A DNA stretch of 57,407 bases from an uncultured Alphaproteobacteria bacterium (GTDB lineage Bacteria; Pseudomonadota; Alphaproteobacteria; UBA6615). The notes beneath the pieces were generated by a model. The model ran no database searches and was not told the origin of the DNA. It saw nothing but the letters and a program-made list of their open reading frames with translations. Below, in pieces: positions 27,393 to 34,799 of the stretch. The translations under genes and the position numbers were made by a program. The DNA lies in NCBI GenBank assembly GCA_943787445.1, contig CALSML010000001.1:1-57407 (forward strand), read 5' to 3'. How positions within the stretch are numbered: the first letter of the stretch is position 1; each line of letters begins with the position of its first letter.

Positions 27393-28016
27393 ATGATCTT
27401 CGAAGTTCGCACCTATCGCCTGAAACCACGGATGGTTCCTGGATTCATCGACGCCTTCGGCGAGGCCTATGAAAACGGTCGCAAGCAATTGTCGGAGCTG
27501 GCCGCATTTTTTTACACCGAGGTCGGGCCGCTCAACGAGGTCATGCATATCTGGAAATACGACGATCTCGGTCAGCGGGATCAGGTGCGTGCCGCAGCGG
27601 TCGAAAGCGGCGTGTGGCCGCCCAAGGTCACCGAAATGGTCTACCAGATGAACACCGAGATCTTCCGGCCCTTCCCGTTCATGACCGAGTTCCTGAGCGG
27701 CGAACACGGCCCCCTTTTCGAGTATCGCTACTACGCGGTGAACCCGGGCACGATGCCGGGCATCATCAAGGGCTGGGAAGACGCCATCGAGGCCCGCAAC
27801 GAGCTCTCACCCTGCGCCATGGGCATGTACACCGATGTGGGCGACATCAACAAATATGTGCACATCTGGCCCTACAAGAGCTTCGAGCATCGCCTCGACG
27901 TACGCGCTGAAGGTCTGGCGAAGGGTGTCTGGCCGCCCAAGGGTTCTCCCAAAGGGGCGATCATCACCCAGGACAACAAGCTGCTGATGGCCGCACCCTT
28001 CTCGCCATTGCGCTAG
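27393..28016 (+). CDS. NIPSNAP-family protein (two tandem domains)
   Basis: A 207-residue protein with two ferredoxin-like NIPSNAP repeats: MIFEVRTYRLKPRM to about 100, and FEYRYYAVNPGTMPGIIKGWEDA to the end. Each repeat contains VMHIWKYDDL or KYVHIWPYKSF. Such dimeric alpha/beta-barrel folds include small monooxygenases and isomerases; the reaction is unknown. It starts 9 bases after AGGGGAAA. The lyase-like gene follows after 9 bases, so this is the first gene of a three-gene operon. Confidence 0.85.
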   Translation: MIFEVRTYRLKPRMVPGFIDAFGEAYENGRKQLSELAAFFYTEVGPLNEVMHIWKYDDLGQRDQVRAAAVESGVWPPKVTEMVYQMNTEIFRPFPFMTEFLSGEHGPLFEYRYYAVNPGTMPGIIKGWEDAIEARNELSPCAMGMYTDVGDINKYVHIWPYKSFEHRLDVRAEGLAKGVWPPKGSPKGAIITQDNKLLMAAPFSPLR

Positions 28017-28025
28017 GAAGAGATC

Positions 28026-28883
28026 ATGCGTGACAGGAAGACCTTCCGCCAGCTCGCCAACGAGCAATCGCCGCTCGTCATCCCCGGCGCCCACGACGCG
28101 CTGACCGCACGCCTCATCGAGCAGACCGGCTTCGATGCGTTCATGATTGGCGGCTTTCAGATCGTCGGGGCACGCTACGGCGTCCCCGATATCGGCCTAC
28201 TGGGGCTCGGTGAGATTTCGGCTGGCGTGCGTGATATCCTCGCCGTTACCGACCTGCCCTGTCTGGTCGATGTGGACACTGGCTATGGCGATGTGAAGAA
28301 CGCGGTGTACACGCTGAACCACTACGAAAAGATCGGCGCCCAGGCGATCTTCATGGAGGATCAGCTGGCGCCGAAACGATGCGGGCACATGGCAGGCAAG
28401 CAGATCGTGCCGGTCGAGGAGATGGAGGAGAAACTCCGCGCCTGTGCCGGTGAGCGGCTCAATCCCGACACCTTCATAATCGCGCGCACCGACGCCATTG
28501 CCACAGACGGGATCGACGAAGCGCTGCGCCGTGGCGAGCGCTACATGAAAGCCGGTGCGGACGCCCTGTTCATGGAAGCGCCCACGACCCTCGAGGATAT
28601 GCGGCGCATCTGCGAGGAATTGCCCGTGCCGCAACTCGCCAACATGATCGAAGGGGGCGTCACCCCGCTGCTGGCCCCAGCAGATCTGGGCGAGATCGGC
28701 TACAGCATCGCCAGCTACGGCATCACGACGCTGATGCTGACCGCCCGCACGATCCGCGACACCCTGGCCGACATCAAGAGCGGCGAGTTCAAGCTCGCCA
28801 ATACCGGACTGACCTTCCCGGAGTATCTTGATATCGTCGACATGCCCCGCTGGAGCGGCATTGAGGACCGCTACAAGGACTGA
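28026..28883 (+). CDS. isocitrate lyase/PEP mutase superfamily protein
   Basis: A 285-residue (beta/alpha)8 enzyme. The metal-binding segments DVDTGYGD and EDQLAPKRCGHM are present, with the active-site KRCGH as in 2-methylisocitrate lyase and oxaloacetate or PEP-phosphonomutase relatives. Later segments IIARTDAIA and MEAPTTLEDM are also family-typical. It should cleave a C-C bond of a 2-hydroxy or 2-alkyl dicarboxylate, but sequence alone does not fix the substrate. Middle gene of the operon; the cupin gene follows. Confidence 0.88.
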   Translation: MRDRKTFRQLANEQSPLVIPGAHDALTARLIEQTGFDAFMIGGFQIVGARYGVPDIGLLGLGEISAGVRDILAVTDLPCLVDVDTGYGDVKNAVYTLNHYEKIGAQAIFMEDQLAPKRCGHMAGKQIVPVEEMEEKLRACAGERLNPDTFIIARTDAIATDGIDEALRRGERYMKAGADALFMEAPTTLEDMRRICEELPVPQLANMIEGGVTPLLAPADLGEIGYSIASYGITTLMLTARTIRDTLADIKSGEFKLANTGLTFPEYLDIVDMPRWSGIEDRYKD

Positions 28884-28954
28884 ACAAACACCAAAATTTG
28901 ACGAAGGAAGTCGACCAACACCTTAAGCAAAAAGTAAGGGGAAGGGAAAGAACC

Positions 28955-29407
28955 ATGGCATTACCGCAAGACATCAGCCCCGTGAATTCCGAACTCGCGG
29001 ACGCATTGACGCGATCCTCTGAACTGGACTGGATCGAGACCACCCCGGGCACGGGGTTCATGAAAATTCTGTGGTTCAGCGCAGAGACCGGCCGCTGGGC
29101 CGTGCTGTTTCGCTGGAAGAAGGGCCATGTCGCCCGCGCGCACAAGCATCTGACAGCCGCTCAGGCCTTTATCCTCTCCGGCAAGCTGCAGGTGCGCGAC
29201 GGCGTCTATAAAGCCGGCGACTTCCTGCACGAAGCCAATGGCATGGTTCATGGGCAGACCACGGCGCTGGAAGACACCGAGTATCTGTTCATCTGCGACG
29301 GGCCGATTCTGTATTTCGATGATGACGGATTCACCGACTATCTCGGCTGGGAACAGCTACAGCGCACGCAGGACGCCGCCAAACGAGAAAAGGCTGCGGC
29401 TGAGTAG
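28955..29407 (+). CDS. cupin-fold protein (ChrR-like/acetophenone dioxygenase-like)
   Basis: A 150-residue single cupin barrel. The candidate metal ligands are in ARAHKHLTAAQAFILSG (two His and a downstream Gln) and EANGMVHGQTT (His). The layout is like the cupin of ChrR and of 2,4'-dihydroxyacetophenone dioxygenase-type enzymes. A strong ribosome-binding site (AGGGGAAGGGAAAG) sits 4-15 bases before ATG 28955. It lies 71 bases after the lyase gene. It could be a small metal dioxygenase acting with the other two proteins. Confidence 0.75.
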   Translation: MALPQDISPVNSELADALTRSSELDWIETTPGTGFMKILWFSAETGRWAVLFRWKKGHVARAHKHLTAAQAFILSGKLQVRDGVYKAGDFLHEANGMVHGQTTALEDTEYLFICDGPILYFDDDGFTDYLGWEQLQRTQDAAKREKAAAE

Positions 29408-29751
29408 GGGCAGGCCAGCGGAAAGTGGAAATGCTGGTGCCCGAAGTAGAAGCAAACTCATCTCTGTGGAACCCTTGTTAAACAAGGCTGCTTCCAAGTT
29501 GTAGAGGAAATGAAACGATATTTATCAATCGGATTTGAATTTGCCAAACCACTTCTGTTTTAAGTAACAGTCAAATAAGCCATGTTGCTCGTATTTCTTG
29601 ACCTCCCTGTAAGGGAAATCTCTATAAATTAGTGTTTAGCCCCAAGTTCTGGTCCATTCCTGATTAGCGTTTCTGGAGATGTGGACGTATGTCAAGGGCG
29701 GATACGACTATATTGCCTGAGCCACAATACGCTTGATTTTCTTCCTACCGG
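29408..29751. other. AT-rich gap, no gene seen
   Basis: No supported gene. The composition becomes clearly richer in A and T than the genome, marking the left edge of an accessory patch. It holds a perfect 7-bp hairpin CCTTGTT-A-AACAAGG near 29473, which may end the cupin operon though no T run follows. A weak plus-strand promoter-like pair, TTGACC (29598-29603) and TATAAA (29623-29628), has a 19-base spacer and no credible gene after it. Confidence 0.5.
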
Positions 29752-30606
29752 TCAGGAGATAAACTCCACAACCACGTTGTTGAAACCGGAAAACACCCAA
29801 TCTCTAGGTAATACTAATATTTGTTGGCCCTCTTCTATTTTCGACAGATTTGCGCGGCAATCGGTGCCGTCTACACGGACTTGGTACTCTTGCTCATTCA
29901 GCTGCGTGTAAACGGAGAGATCAAACGAGGTGACTCCGTCCAAAAAACGTGGGCTTTCCAAAATGGTCCAAGGCCTTCCAAGAAGCTCGGCGGCAGCCAT
30001 CACCTCACCTTTCCCAAGCAGGTCTCGGATCAAAGAGGATGATACGACCTCGCCTCCGAAACGGACTTGTTCAAGTATGGATATGCCGATGCCTCTATGA
30101 GCACACAGCTCCTTTAGAATTTCCGTGTTACCCGCCTGACGGAAACCAAACTTAAAATCTGTACCGACGACCACGTGTGACGCGGATAGAGAGTTGCTGA
30201 TGACCTCTTCTACAAACTCGTCCGGCGTCAGAGATGCAAAGTCGAAATCGAATTTCTGATTGACGCAGAACCCTGTTCCCAAATCTGCCAAGTCCCGCGT
30301 TTTCTGAGAGGAGTTGCCAAGCCGGAAACTCGCTGCAGAGGCATCGAACAGCTCTCGCGGATGAGGGTCGAATGTCAGTATTGCAGATCGACGAGATGTT
30401 CCAGCGGCGATCTGAATGGCCTTTTCGATCAGTGCCTGATGGCCGATGTGCAAACCGTCAAAATTACCGATAGCATAAACGCCCCCATGACATTTGGGGG
30501 ATACCTCTTGGTGACCGATAAAAACCGGCATTTGCGCACGTTCATTTCGAGTGTGAACCTGCTGCGCAAGCGCAAGTTTTGACCGCTGAGCAACCGAAAA
30601 ACGCAT
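29752..30606 (-). CDS. stand-alone FAD-synthetase-like nucleotidyltransferase (RibF N-domain without riboflavin kinase domain)
   Basis: A 284-residue protein. The FMN adenylyltransferase domain of RibF is intact: AIGNFDGLHIGHQALIE with HxGH (about residues 45-64), VVVGTDFKFGFRQ, and EVVSSSLIRDLLGKGEV followed by LLGRPW. The flavokinase domain that follows in RibF is missing. About 65 residues without recognisable kinase motifs take its place. It may therefore make FAD from FMN, or adenylylate another substrate. The start ATG 30606 is preferred because AAGAGG lies five bases upstream; the domain itself begins nearer 30531. Codon use and GC are unlike the neighbours, suggesting transfer. Confidence 0.75.
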   Translation of the reverse strand: MRFSVAQRSKLALAQQVHTRNERAQMPVFIGHQEVSPKCHGGVYAIGNFDGLHIGHQALIEKAIQIAAGTSRRSAILTFDPHPRELFDASAASFRLGNSSQKTRDLADLGTGFCVNQKFDFDFASLTPDEFVEEVISNSLSASHVVVGTDFKFGFRQAGNTEILKELCAHRGIGISILEQVRFGGEVVSSSLIRDLLGKGEVMAAAELLGRPWTILESPRFLDGVTSFDLSVYTQLNEQEYQVRVDGTDCRANLSKIEEGQQILVLPRDWVFSGFNNVVVEFIS

Positions 30607-30793
30607 TAAGACCTCTTAATAATCATTGTTTACGGGCTATATCGGCCATTGGTTCACACCAAGATCCGGCCATCAGTGCTTCTTCATTTCTGTTCTGCCT
30701 CTCCACATGATTTGGAGATCTCTGCGCTGACTTATCCCCGTAATCATTTGTATTATCTAGAAAATATCGGCACTTGTTGGATCGAGGTTTGAG

Positions 30794-30820
30794 GTTCGAT
30801 TCCTGCAGTCAGCGCCATTT
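30794..30820 (+). other. tRNA 3'-end-like fragment, possible attachment-site remnant
   Basis: GAGGTTCGATTCCTGCAG followed by TCAGCGCCA has the form of a tRNA T-loop plus acceptor 3' strand with CCA. No D arm, anticodon arm or 5' acceptor strand lies upstream. It differs from the tRNA-Ala nearby and is in the opposite orientation. It may be the remnant of an integration event; low certainty. Confidence 0.35.
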
Positions 30821-30888
30821 TCTCCTTAGAACTCCCAAAGATCGAATCCCGCCCGCCTCCACTTTGTGTTGCGCAATGTCCTATTCCC

Positions 30889-31755
30889 CTAATCGTAAAA
30901 CACAAACGCGCGCGTCTCGATGGTTTCGCGGGGTGCGGGGTTGGCCGGGATGTCGGGGTCTTGGAAGGCCGAGTGCAGCGCATAGCGCGCCGTGCCGTCG
31001 GTCCGAGTGTCGAAGTTCTTAAACAGCAGAACTTCGTCAGCCGTCATACGCGGGAACCAGCACCACGTATGGGCCGGGTCAAAGATCGCGTGGCGGGTCT
31101 CGCTGGACCGATTGTATTCGAAGGACGGATCTGGGCGCACCGGGGCTTCGCGGCGAGTCTGAGTCAGCCGGGACTCGTCGATGGTGCGGGCATCGCACAC
31201 GGTAAGCGGCCATTGTTCGATAGTACCGCCCATGGAGCGCCAGGCGTTCACGATAGAGAAGCGGCGGGCTAGCCGGTCCTCGGCTTCGGCATCCCCGAAC
31301 TTGTCGCGCATGCGCTGGAAGGCCGAGGTATCGGTGTAGTCGCTGTGGGGCGCGGGCACCGGGTCGCGCGAGGCGTATTTCTCGCGATGAGCGCGATCGG
31401 TGGAGCGGCGTGTATGATCGAAGACCACCGCAGAGGTTCCACCCGCCGCGCGCGCAATCAGATCTTCGATTTCCGGCGTGTAGATGCCGACGAGCTGACC
31501 GTCATCGTTGAAGTCAGTCACCTTGGTGATCTGCCCGGAAAGAGTGAAACCTTCCACATCGAGCGAGAATGTCTGCGGCAGGAGCCGGGCGTTGATGATC
31601 GGCACATCGCGCGGGGCTCGGTTGTCGTTCACGCGGATGGATTCACCTATCCTGTCAGACTGAGCAAAGACCGGGATTTCATCGAGGTTAGCGAGGTAGT
31701 TAAGTTCAGCCACCGTCGCGCGCTTCTGCATCGGTTCCTCGGGCAGGTTCATCAT
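30889..31755 (-). CDS. CmcJ/NvfI-family oxidoreductase
   Basis: A 288-residue protein. The family patterns are PHSDYT (His-x-Asp-like pair), RRFSIVNAWRSM, CWFPRMTADEVLLFKNFDT and ALHSAFQDP with a late ETRAFVFY. CmcJ of cephamycin biosynthesis and fungal NvfI belong here. NvfI is an Fe(II)/2-oxoglutarate-dependent enzyme, so oxygenation of a small molecule is plausible. The start ATG 31755 follows GGAGG by seven bases. It has no evident operon partner and sits inside the accessory patch beside tRNA-Ala. Substrate unknown. Confidence 0.8.
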   Translation of the reverse strand: MMNLPEEPMQKRATVAELNYLANLDEIPVFAQSDRIGESIRVNDNRAPRDVPIINARLLPQTFSLDVEGFTLSGQITKVTDFNDDGQLVGIYTPEIEDLIARAAGGTSAVVFDHTRRSTDRAHREKYASRDPVPAPHSDYTDTSAFQRMRDKFGDAEAEDRLARRFSIVNAWRSMGGTIEQWPLTVCDARTIDESRLTQTRREAPVRPDPSFEYNRSSETRHAIFDPAHTWCWFPRMTADEVLLFKNFDTRTDGTARYALHSAFQDPDIPANPAPRETIETRAFVFYD

Positions 31756-31839
31756 CGCTGTTCCTCCGCGCTTTTCCCTTGTTCTCTGTTTCAAAAACTC
31801 TAGGGCGCGCCGAGACCGAAAGTCCACGCGTTTTTAGTT

Positions 31840-31929
31840 TCATTGATCCACCCCCATTGAAGGTGTACCCCGACGTCTAACACGGGCGGTGTAACGACCA
31901 TTTCTTTTGATAATTGATACCAATTCCAT
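31840..31929 (-). pseudogene. tyrosine-recombinase (integrase) N-terminal relic next to tRNA-Ala
   Basis: A 29-codon frame reads MELVSIIKRNGRYTARVRRR and then GTPSM before a stop. This resembles the first strand of the arm-binding domain of phage and island integrases (SIIKRxGxYxARVRRKG). The rest of the gene is gone. It sits about 130 bases from the 3' end of tRNA-Ala on the same strand, where an integrase is expected. The stretch is short, so this is a probable rather than certain call. Confidence 0.45.
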
Positions 31930-31943
31930 CTCCTGTTGCACAG

Positions 31944-31965
31944 GAGTGGAACAAGAGTGGAACAA
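31944..31965. repeat. 11-bp tandem repeat (GAGTGGAACAA, two copies)
   Basis: Two perfect adjacent copies lie between the integrase relic and tRNA-Ala. They could be arm-type recombinase sites of the lost element or chance; two copies is few. Confidence 0.4.
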
Positions 31966-32056
31966 GACAGGCGTATCACCCACCTCCGAAAGGATCCGAA
32001 ACCCTGCCCAAACCGCCTAGGGCTTTGTGATCGATCCCAAAATATCTCGATGAATT

Positions 32057-32132
32057 TGGTGGAGCCGAGGGGAATCGAACCCCTGACCTCTACGTTGCGA
32101 ACGTAGCGCTCTCCCAACTGAGCTACGGCCCC
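32057..32132 (-). tRNA. tRNA-Ala (anticodon CGC)
   Basis: A 76-base gene including encoded CCA. The acceptor GGGGCCG pairs with CGGCTCC and contains the G3-U70 wobble that identifies alanine tRNAs. The D arm (AGCTCAGTTGGGAGAGC) and the T loop GGTTCGATTCC are standard. The anticodon stem CTACG/CGTAG encloses loop TTCGCAA, giving anticodon CGC for codon GCG. Its 3' end faces the integrase relic. Confidence 0.97.
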
Positions 32133-32330
32133 ACCGATGCCGGAAACGACCAGCGCGCCCGGCGAAATATGTGAGCGGCTATAGGCCTGTGTCAAGTCGT
32201 GCCAACATGGGCCTTTACGCAGCGTGGCGTTACTAGACAGCGCCCTGAGCGCTGGCTAGTCTCACAGCTTCTGTGATGCTGTTTTCGACACGCAGATTGT
32301 CCCGCCACAACAAGATCGAAGCTCCTTCGC

Positions 32331-32612
32331 ATGGTCGCACTCGTCAACCTGATCACAACGGTCATCCAGCTCTATATCTGGGCTTTGCTCATTTCGATCA
32401 TCCTGACCTGGCTGGTCCAATTCAACGTAATCAACACCTCCAACCGGTTCGTCTACACAGTCGGCGATTTTCTCTACAAGATCACCGAGCCCTTGCTGGG
32501 CCGCGTGCGTGCGATCATTCCCGCGATTGGCGGCATCGATCTGTCCCCGATCGTGGTGATCCTGCTGCTGGCCTTCGTAAAGCAACTCATCCCCGAGCTG
32601 CTGCTCGGCTGA
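32331..32612 (+). CDS. YggT-family membrane protein
   Basis: A 93-residue protein with two hydrophobic segments (residues 4-27 and 72-90). The conserved centre is NRFVYTVGDFLYKITEPLLGRVR, the YggT repeat. The family is linked to osmotic or cation stress, and in some bacteria to cell division or photosynthetic-complex assembly. folD follows 168 bases on. A DUF167 gene often found in that gap is not seen. Confidence 0.9.
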   Translation: MVALVNLITTVIQLYIWALLISIILTWLVQFNVINTSNRFVYTVGDFLYKITEPLLGRVRAIIPAIGGIDLSPIVVILLLAFVKQLIPELLLG

Positions 32613-32780
32613 TCCCCGCCCCACAGGCCTGTCACCAGACGCCGCACGACGATTTCGATCCCCGGCGATGCGCCGAAGATGCGCCAGGGATGCCCCGGCT
32701 CTGCCCCCGACTCTGCGCGCCATGCTAGAGGCGATGGTGAATGACGGGGACACCAAACACCCGTCCGGGAGAGCAGAAAC

Positions 32781-33701
32781 ATGAGCGATTCATCAGATCG
32801 GATTATTGACGGCAAAGCCTTTGCCGAAGCCCTGCGCGGGCGCATCGGCACGGAAACGGGCGCCCTGAAAGCCGCTCACGGACTGGTTCCGGGGCTGGCC
32901 GTGGTGCTGGTGGGCGACGACCCGGCCAGCCAAGTCTATGTGCGCAACAAGGGCAAGGCCGCCGAAGCCGCCGGGATCACCGCCCGGGATCATCGGCTGG
33001 ATGCCAGTACCTCACAGGACGAGCTGCTCGCGCTGGTGGACAGCCTGAACAATGACCCCACCGCGCACGGTATTCTGGTGCAGCTGCCGGTGCCCGATCA
33101 GATCGATCCGAATGCGGTGATCGACGCGATTGCGCCGGGCAAGGATGTGGACGGGTTCCACGTGATCAACACCGGACGGCTGGCCACCGGCCAGATGGAC
33201 GGGCCCGATGCGGCCATGGTGCCCTGCACACCGCTGGGCTGCCGGATGATGCTGGAAGACCGACTGGGTGATCTTTCCGGCCTCAACGCGGTCGTGCTGG
33301 GACGTTCCAACATTGTCGGCAAGCCGATGGCCGCATTGCTGACCCAGGCCAGCTGCACCGTGACCATCGCCCATTCGCGCACAAAGAACCTGCCCGAAGT
33401 CTGCCGTCAGGCCGATATCCTGGTTGCCGCTGTGGGCCGCCCGCAAATGGTGCAGGGGGACTGGATCAAGCCGGGCGCCGCCGTCATCGATGTGGGCATC
33501 AACCGGATCGAGGCGCCGACCGCGGACGACCCGGACAAAACCCGACTTGTCGGGGATGTGGATTTTGACAGTGCGGTCCAGGTGGCCGGTGCGATCACCC
33601 CGGTGCCCGGCGGCGTCGGCCCCATGACGATTGCCTGCCTGCTGGCCAACACGGTCACGGCGGCGTGCCGCCAGAACGGCATCACACCGCCGAACTTCTA
33701 G
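32781..33701 (+). CDS. folD: bifunctional methylenetetrahydrofolate dehydrogenase/cyclohydrolase FolD
   Basis: A 306-residue enzyme converting 5,10-methylene-THF to 10-formyl-THF in one-carbon metabolism. Motifs include [15 protein letters not shown] (active-site Lys), [10 protein letters not shown], the NADP-binding [14 protein letters not shown] and the C-terminal [16 protein letters not shown] 32781 follows GGGAGAGCAG. Length is close to the family norm. Confidence 0.97.
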   Translation: MSDSSDRIIDGKAFAEALRGRIGTETGALKAAHGLVPGLAVVLVGDDPASQVYVRNKGKAAEAAGITARDHRLDASTSQDELLALVDSLNNDPTAHGILVQLPVPDQIDPNAVIDAIAPGKDVDGFHVINTGRLATGQMDGPDAAMVPCTPLGCRMMLEDRLGDLSGLNAVVLGRSNIVGKPMAALLTQASCTVTIAHSRTKNLPEVCRQADILVAAVGRPQMVQGDWIKPGAAVIDVGINRIEAPTADDPDKTRLVGDVDFDSAVQVAGAITPVPGGVGPMTIACLLANTVTAACRQNGITPPNF

Positions 33702-33704
33702 CGG

Positions 33705-34016
33705 TCAGCCCTCGTCCGGCGCGGCAGGGATCGCCCCGGCCGGTCGCCGGTAGCGGACCACACCCTTGGCATGGGCCGGATCATCCACCGGCTTGCCCTT
33801 GCGCAGCAATTCGATACGGCCCGCCCGGGCGAGGTGAATCGCCTGCTGCTTCACGGCCGGGAGATATTTGCGCCAGAGATCAGCGGGGTCTTTCGGCGTG
33901 CGCTTTTGTTCGGCAACAGCGCGCGCCACCTGTTCGGGTGCAATCGAGGCACCGGGCTTGCCGGCATCCAGTTCGGCCATGATGGCCAGAACGATCGGGT
34001 CTTGTGTGTCAGTCAT
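33705..34016 (-). CDS. DUF3253 protein
   Basis: A 103-residue basic protein. It contains the DUF3253 pattern: IAPEQVARAVAEQ, then DLWRKYLPAVKQQAIHLARAGRIELLRKGKPVD. This is a winged-helix-like layout of unknown function. Its stop is 3 bases from the folD stop (convergent). It is divergent from the nnrU-like gene, 78 bases away. Confidence 0.82.
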   Translation of the reverse strand: MTDTQDPIVLAIMAELDAGKPGASIAPEQVARAVAEQKRTPKDPADLWRKYLPAVKQQAIHLARAGRIELLRKGKPVDDPAHAKGVVRYRRPAGAIPAAPDEG

Positions 34017-34094
34017 GCGGGCGACATAGCACGTCCGGCGCGGGTGGACGACTCCCGATCATCCACGGATAATTCGGCTCTATTGGAGGGGAAC

Positions 34095-34796
34095 ATGATC
34101 GATGGTCTGAACGCCCTGTTCGCAGCAACCGTGTTGTTTGTCGGCGGACATTTCCTGCTCTCGAGCCTGCCGGTGCGCATGGCCCTGGTCGGCAAGCTGG
34201 GCGAGACCCGTTTCCTCACCGTCTATTCCGCCGTGATGGTCGTGGTCTTTGTGTGGATGATCCTGGCCTTCATCAACGCCCCGGCCTACACGTTGTGGAC
34301 GACACCCCCGACCCTGCTCTGGCTTCCGGCCGTCACCATGCCAATCGCGATTTTTCTGATCGTCTGCGGGGTTACCACGCCCTCACCGACCTTGGCGGGA
34401 ACCCGGCTCGACGAACCGGGCAGCGATCTGACCCGTGGGATCATGCGGGTCACCCGCCACCCCTTCCTCAACGGCATGTCGCTCTGGGCGCTCGTGCATC
34501 TGATCGTGAACGGGGACACAAGGTCGATCGTGCTGTTCACCGGCCTGCTGATCCTGACCCTGGGCGGGATGTGGCATATCGACAAGCGGCGGGAGTTTCA
34601 CTACGGCGCGGATTGGGGGCCGGTTCTGCTGACCACCAGCGCCGTCCCCTTCGGGGCGCTTCTTACCAAGCGCACCATCATGGACTGGGCCGGCATCGGC
34701 TGGTGGCGACTGCTGCTCAGCGTGGCGATCTATCTCGCCCTTGTCGCTGTGCACCCCTTCGTGATCGGCAAGTCTGCCTGGCCGGGGATCGGCTAG
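34095..34796 (+). CDS. NnrU-family membrane protein
   Basis: A 233-residue protein with six or seven predicted helices. The motif ITRHPF-like MRVTRHPFLNGMSLWALVH and the SL...RMALVGKLGETRF loop identify NnrU. NnrU is linked to denitrification in Rhodobacter, and relatives (15-cis-zeta-carotene isomerase) bind heme. No nitrite or NO reductase genes are close, so its role here is open. The start ATG 34095 follows TTGGAGGGG. Confidence 0.85.
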   Translation: MIDGLNALFAATVLFVGGHFLLSSLPVRMALVGKLGETRFLTVYSAVMVVVFVWMILAFINAPAYTLWTTPPTLLWLPAVTMPIAIFLIVCGVTTPSPTLAGTRLDEPGSDLTRGIMRVTRHPFLNGMSLWALVHLIVNGDTRSIVLFTGLLILTLGGMWHIDKRREFHYGADWGPVLLTTSAVPFGALLTKRTIMDWAGIGWWRLLLSVAIYLALVAVHPFVIGKSAWPGIG

Positions 34797-34799
34797 AAC

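Noticed and set aside
29681..29911. Plus-strand 76-codon frame after a TTGACC/TATAAA promoter-like pair
   Set aside because: It runs antisense into the FAD-synthetase-like gene, has no family similarity, and the promoter spacing of 19 is poor.
31800..32195. Protein-coding frame over the tRNA region ([12 protein letters not shown])
   Set aside because: This is the well-known false translation of a tRNA gene. The tRNA-Ala structure accounts for it.
32613..32780. DUF167 (YggU) gene between yggT and folD
   Set aside because: The gap is only 168 bases and none of the six frames shows DUF167 motifs.
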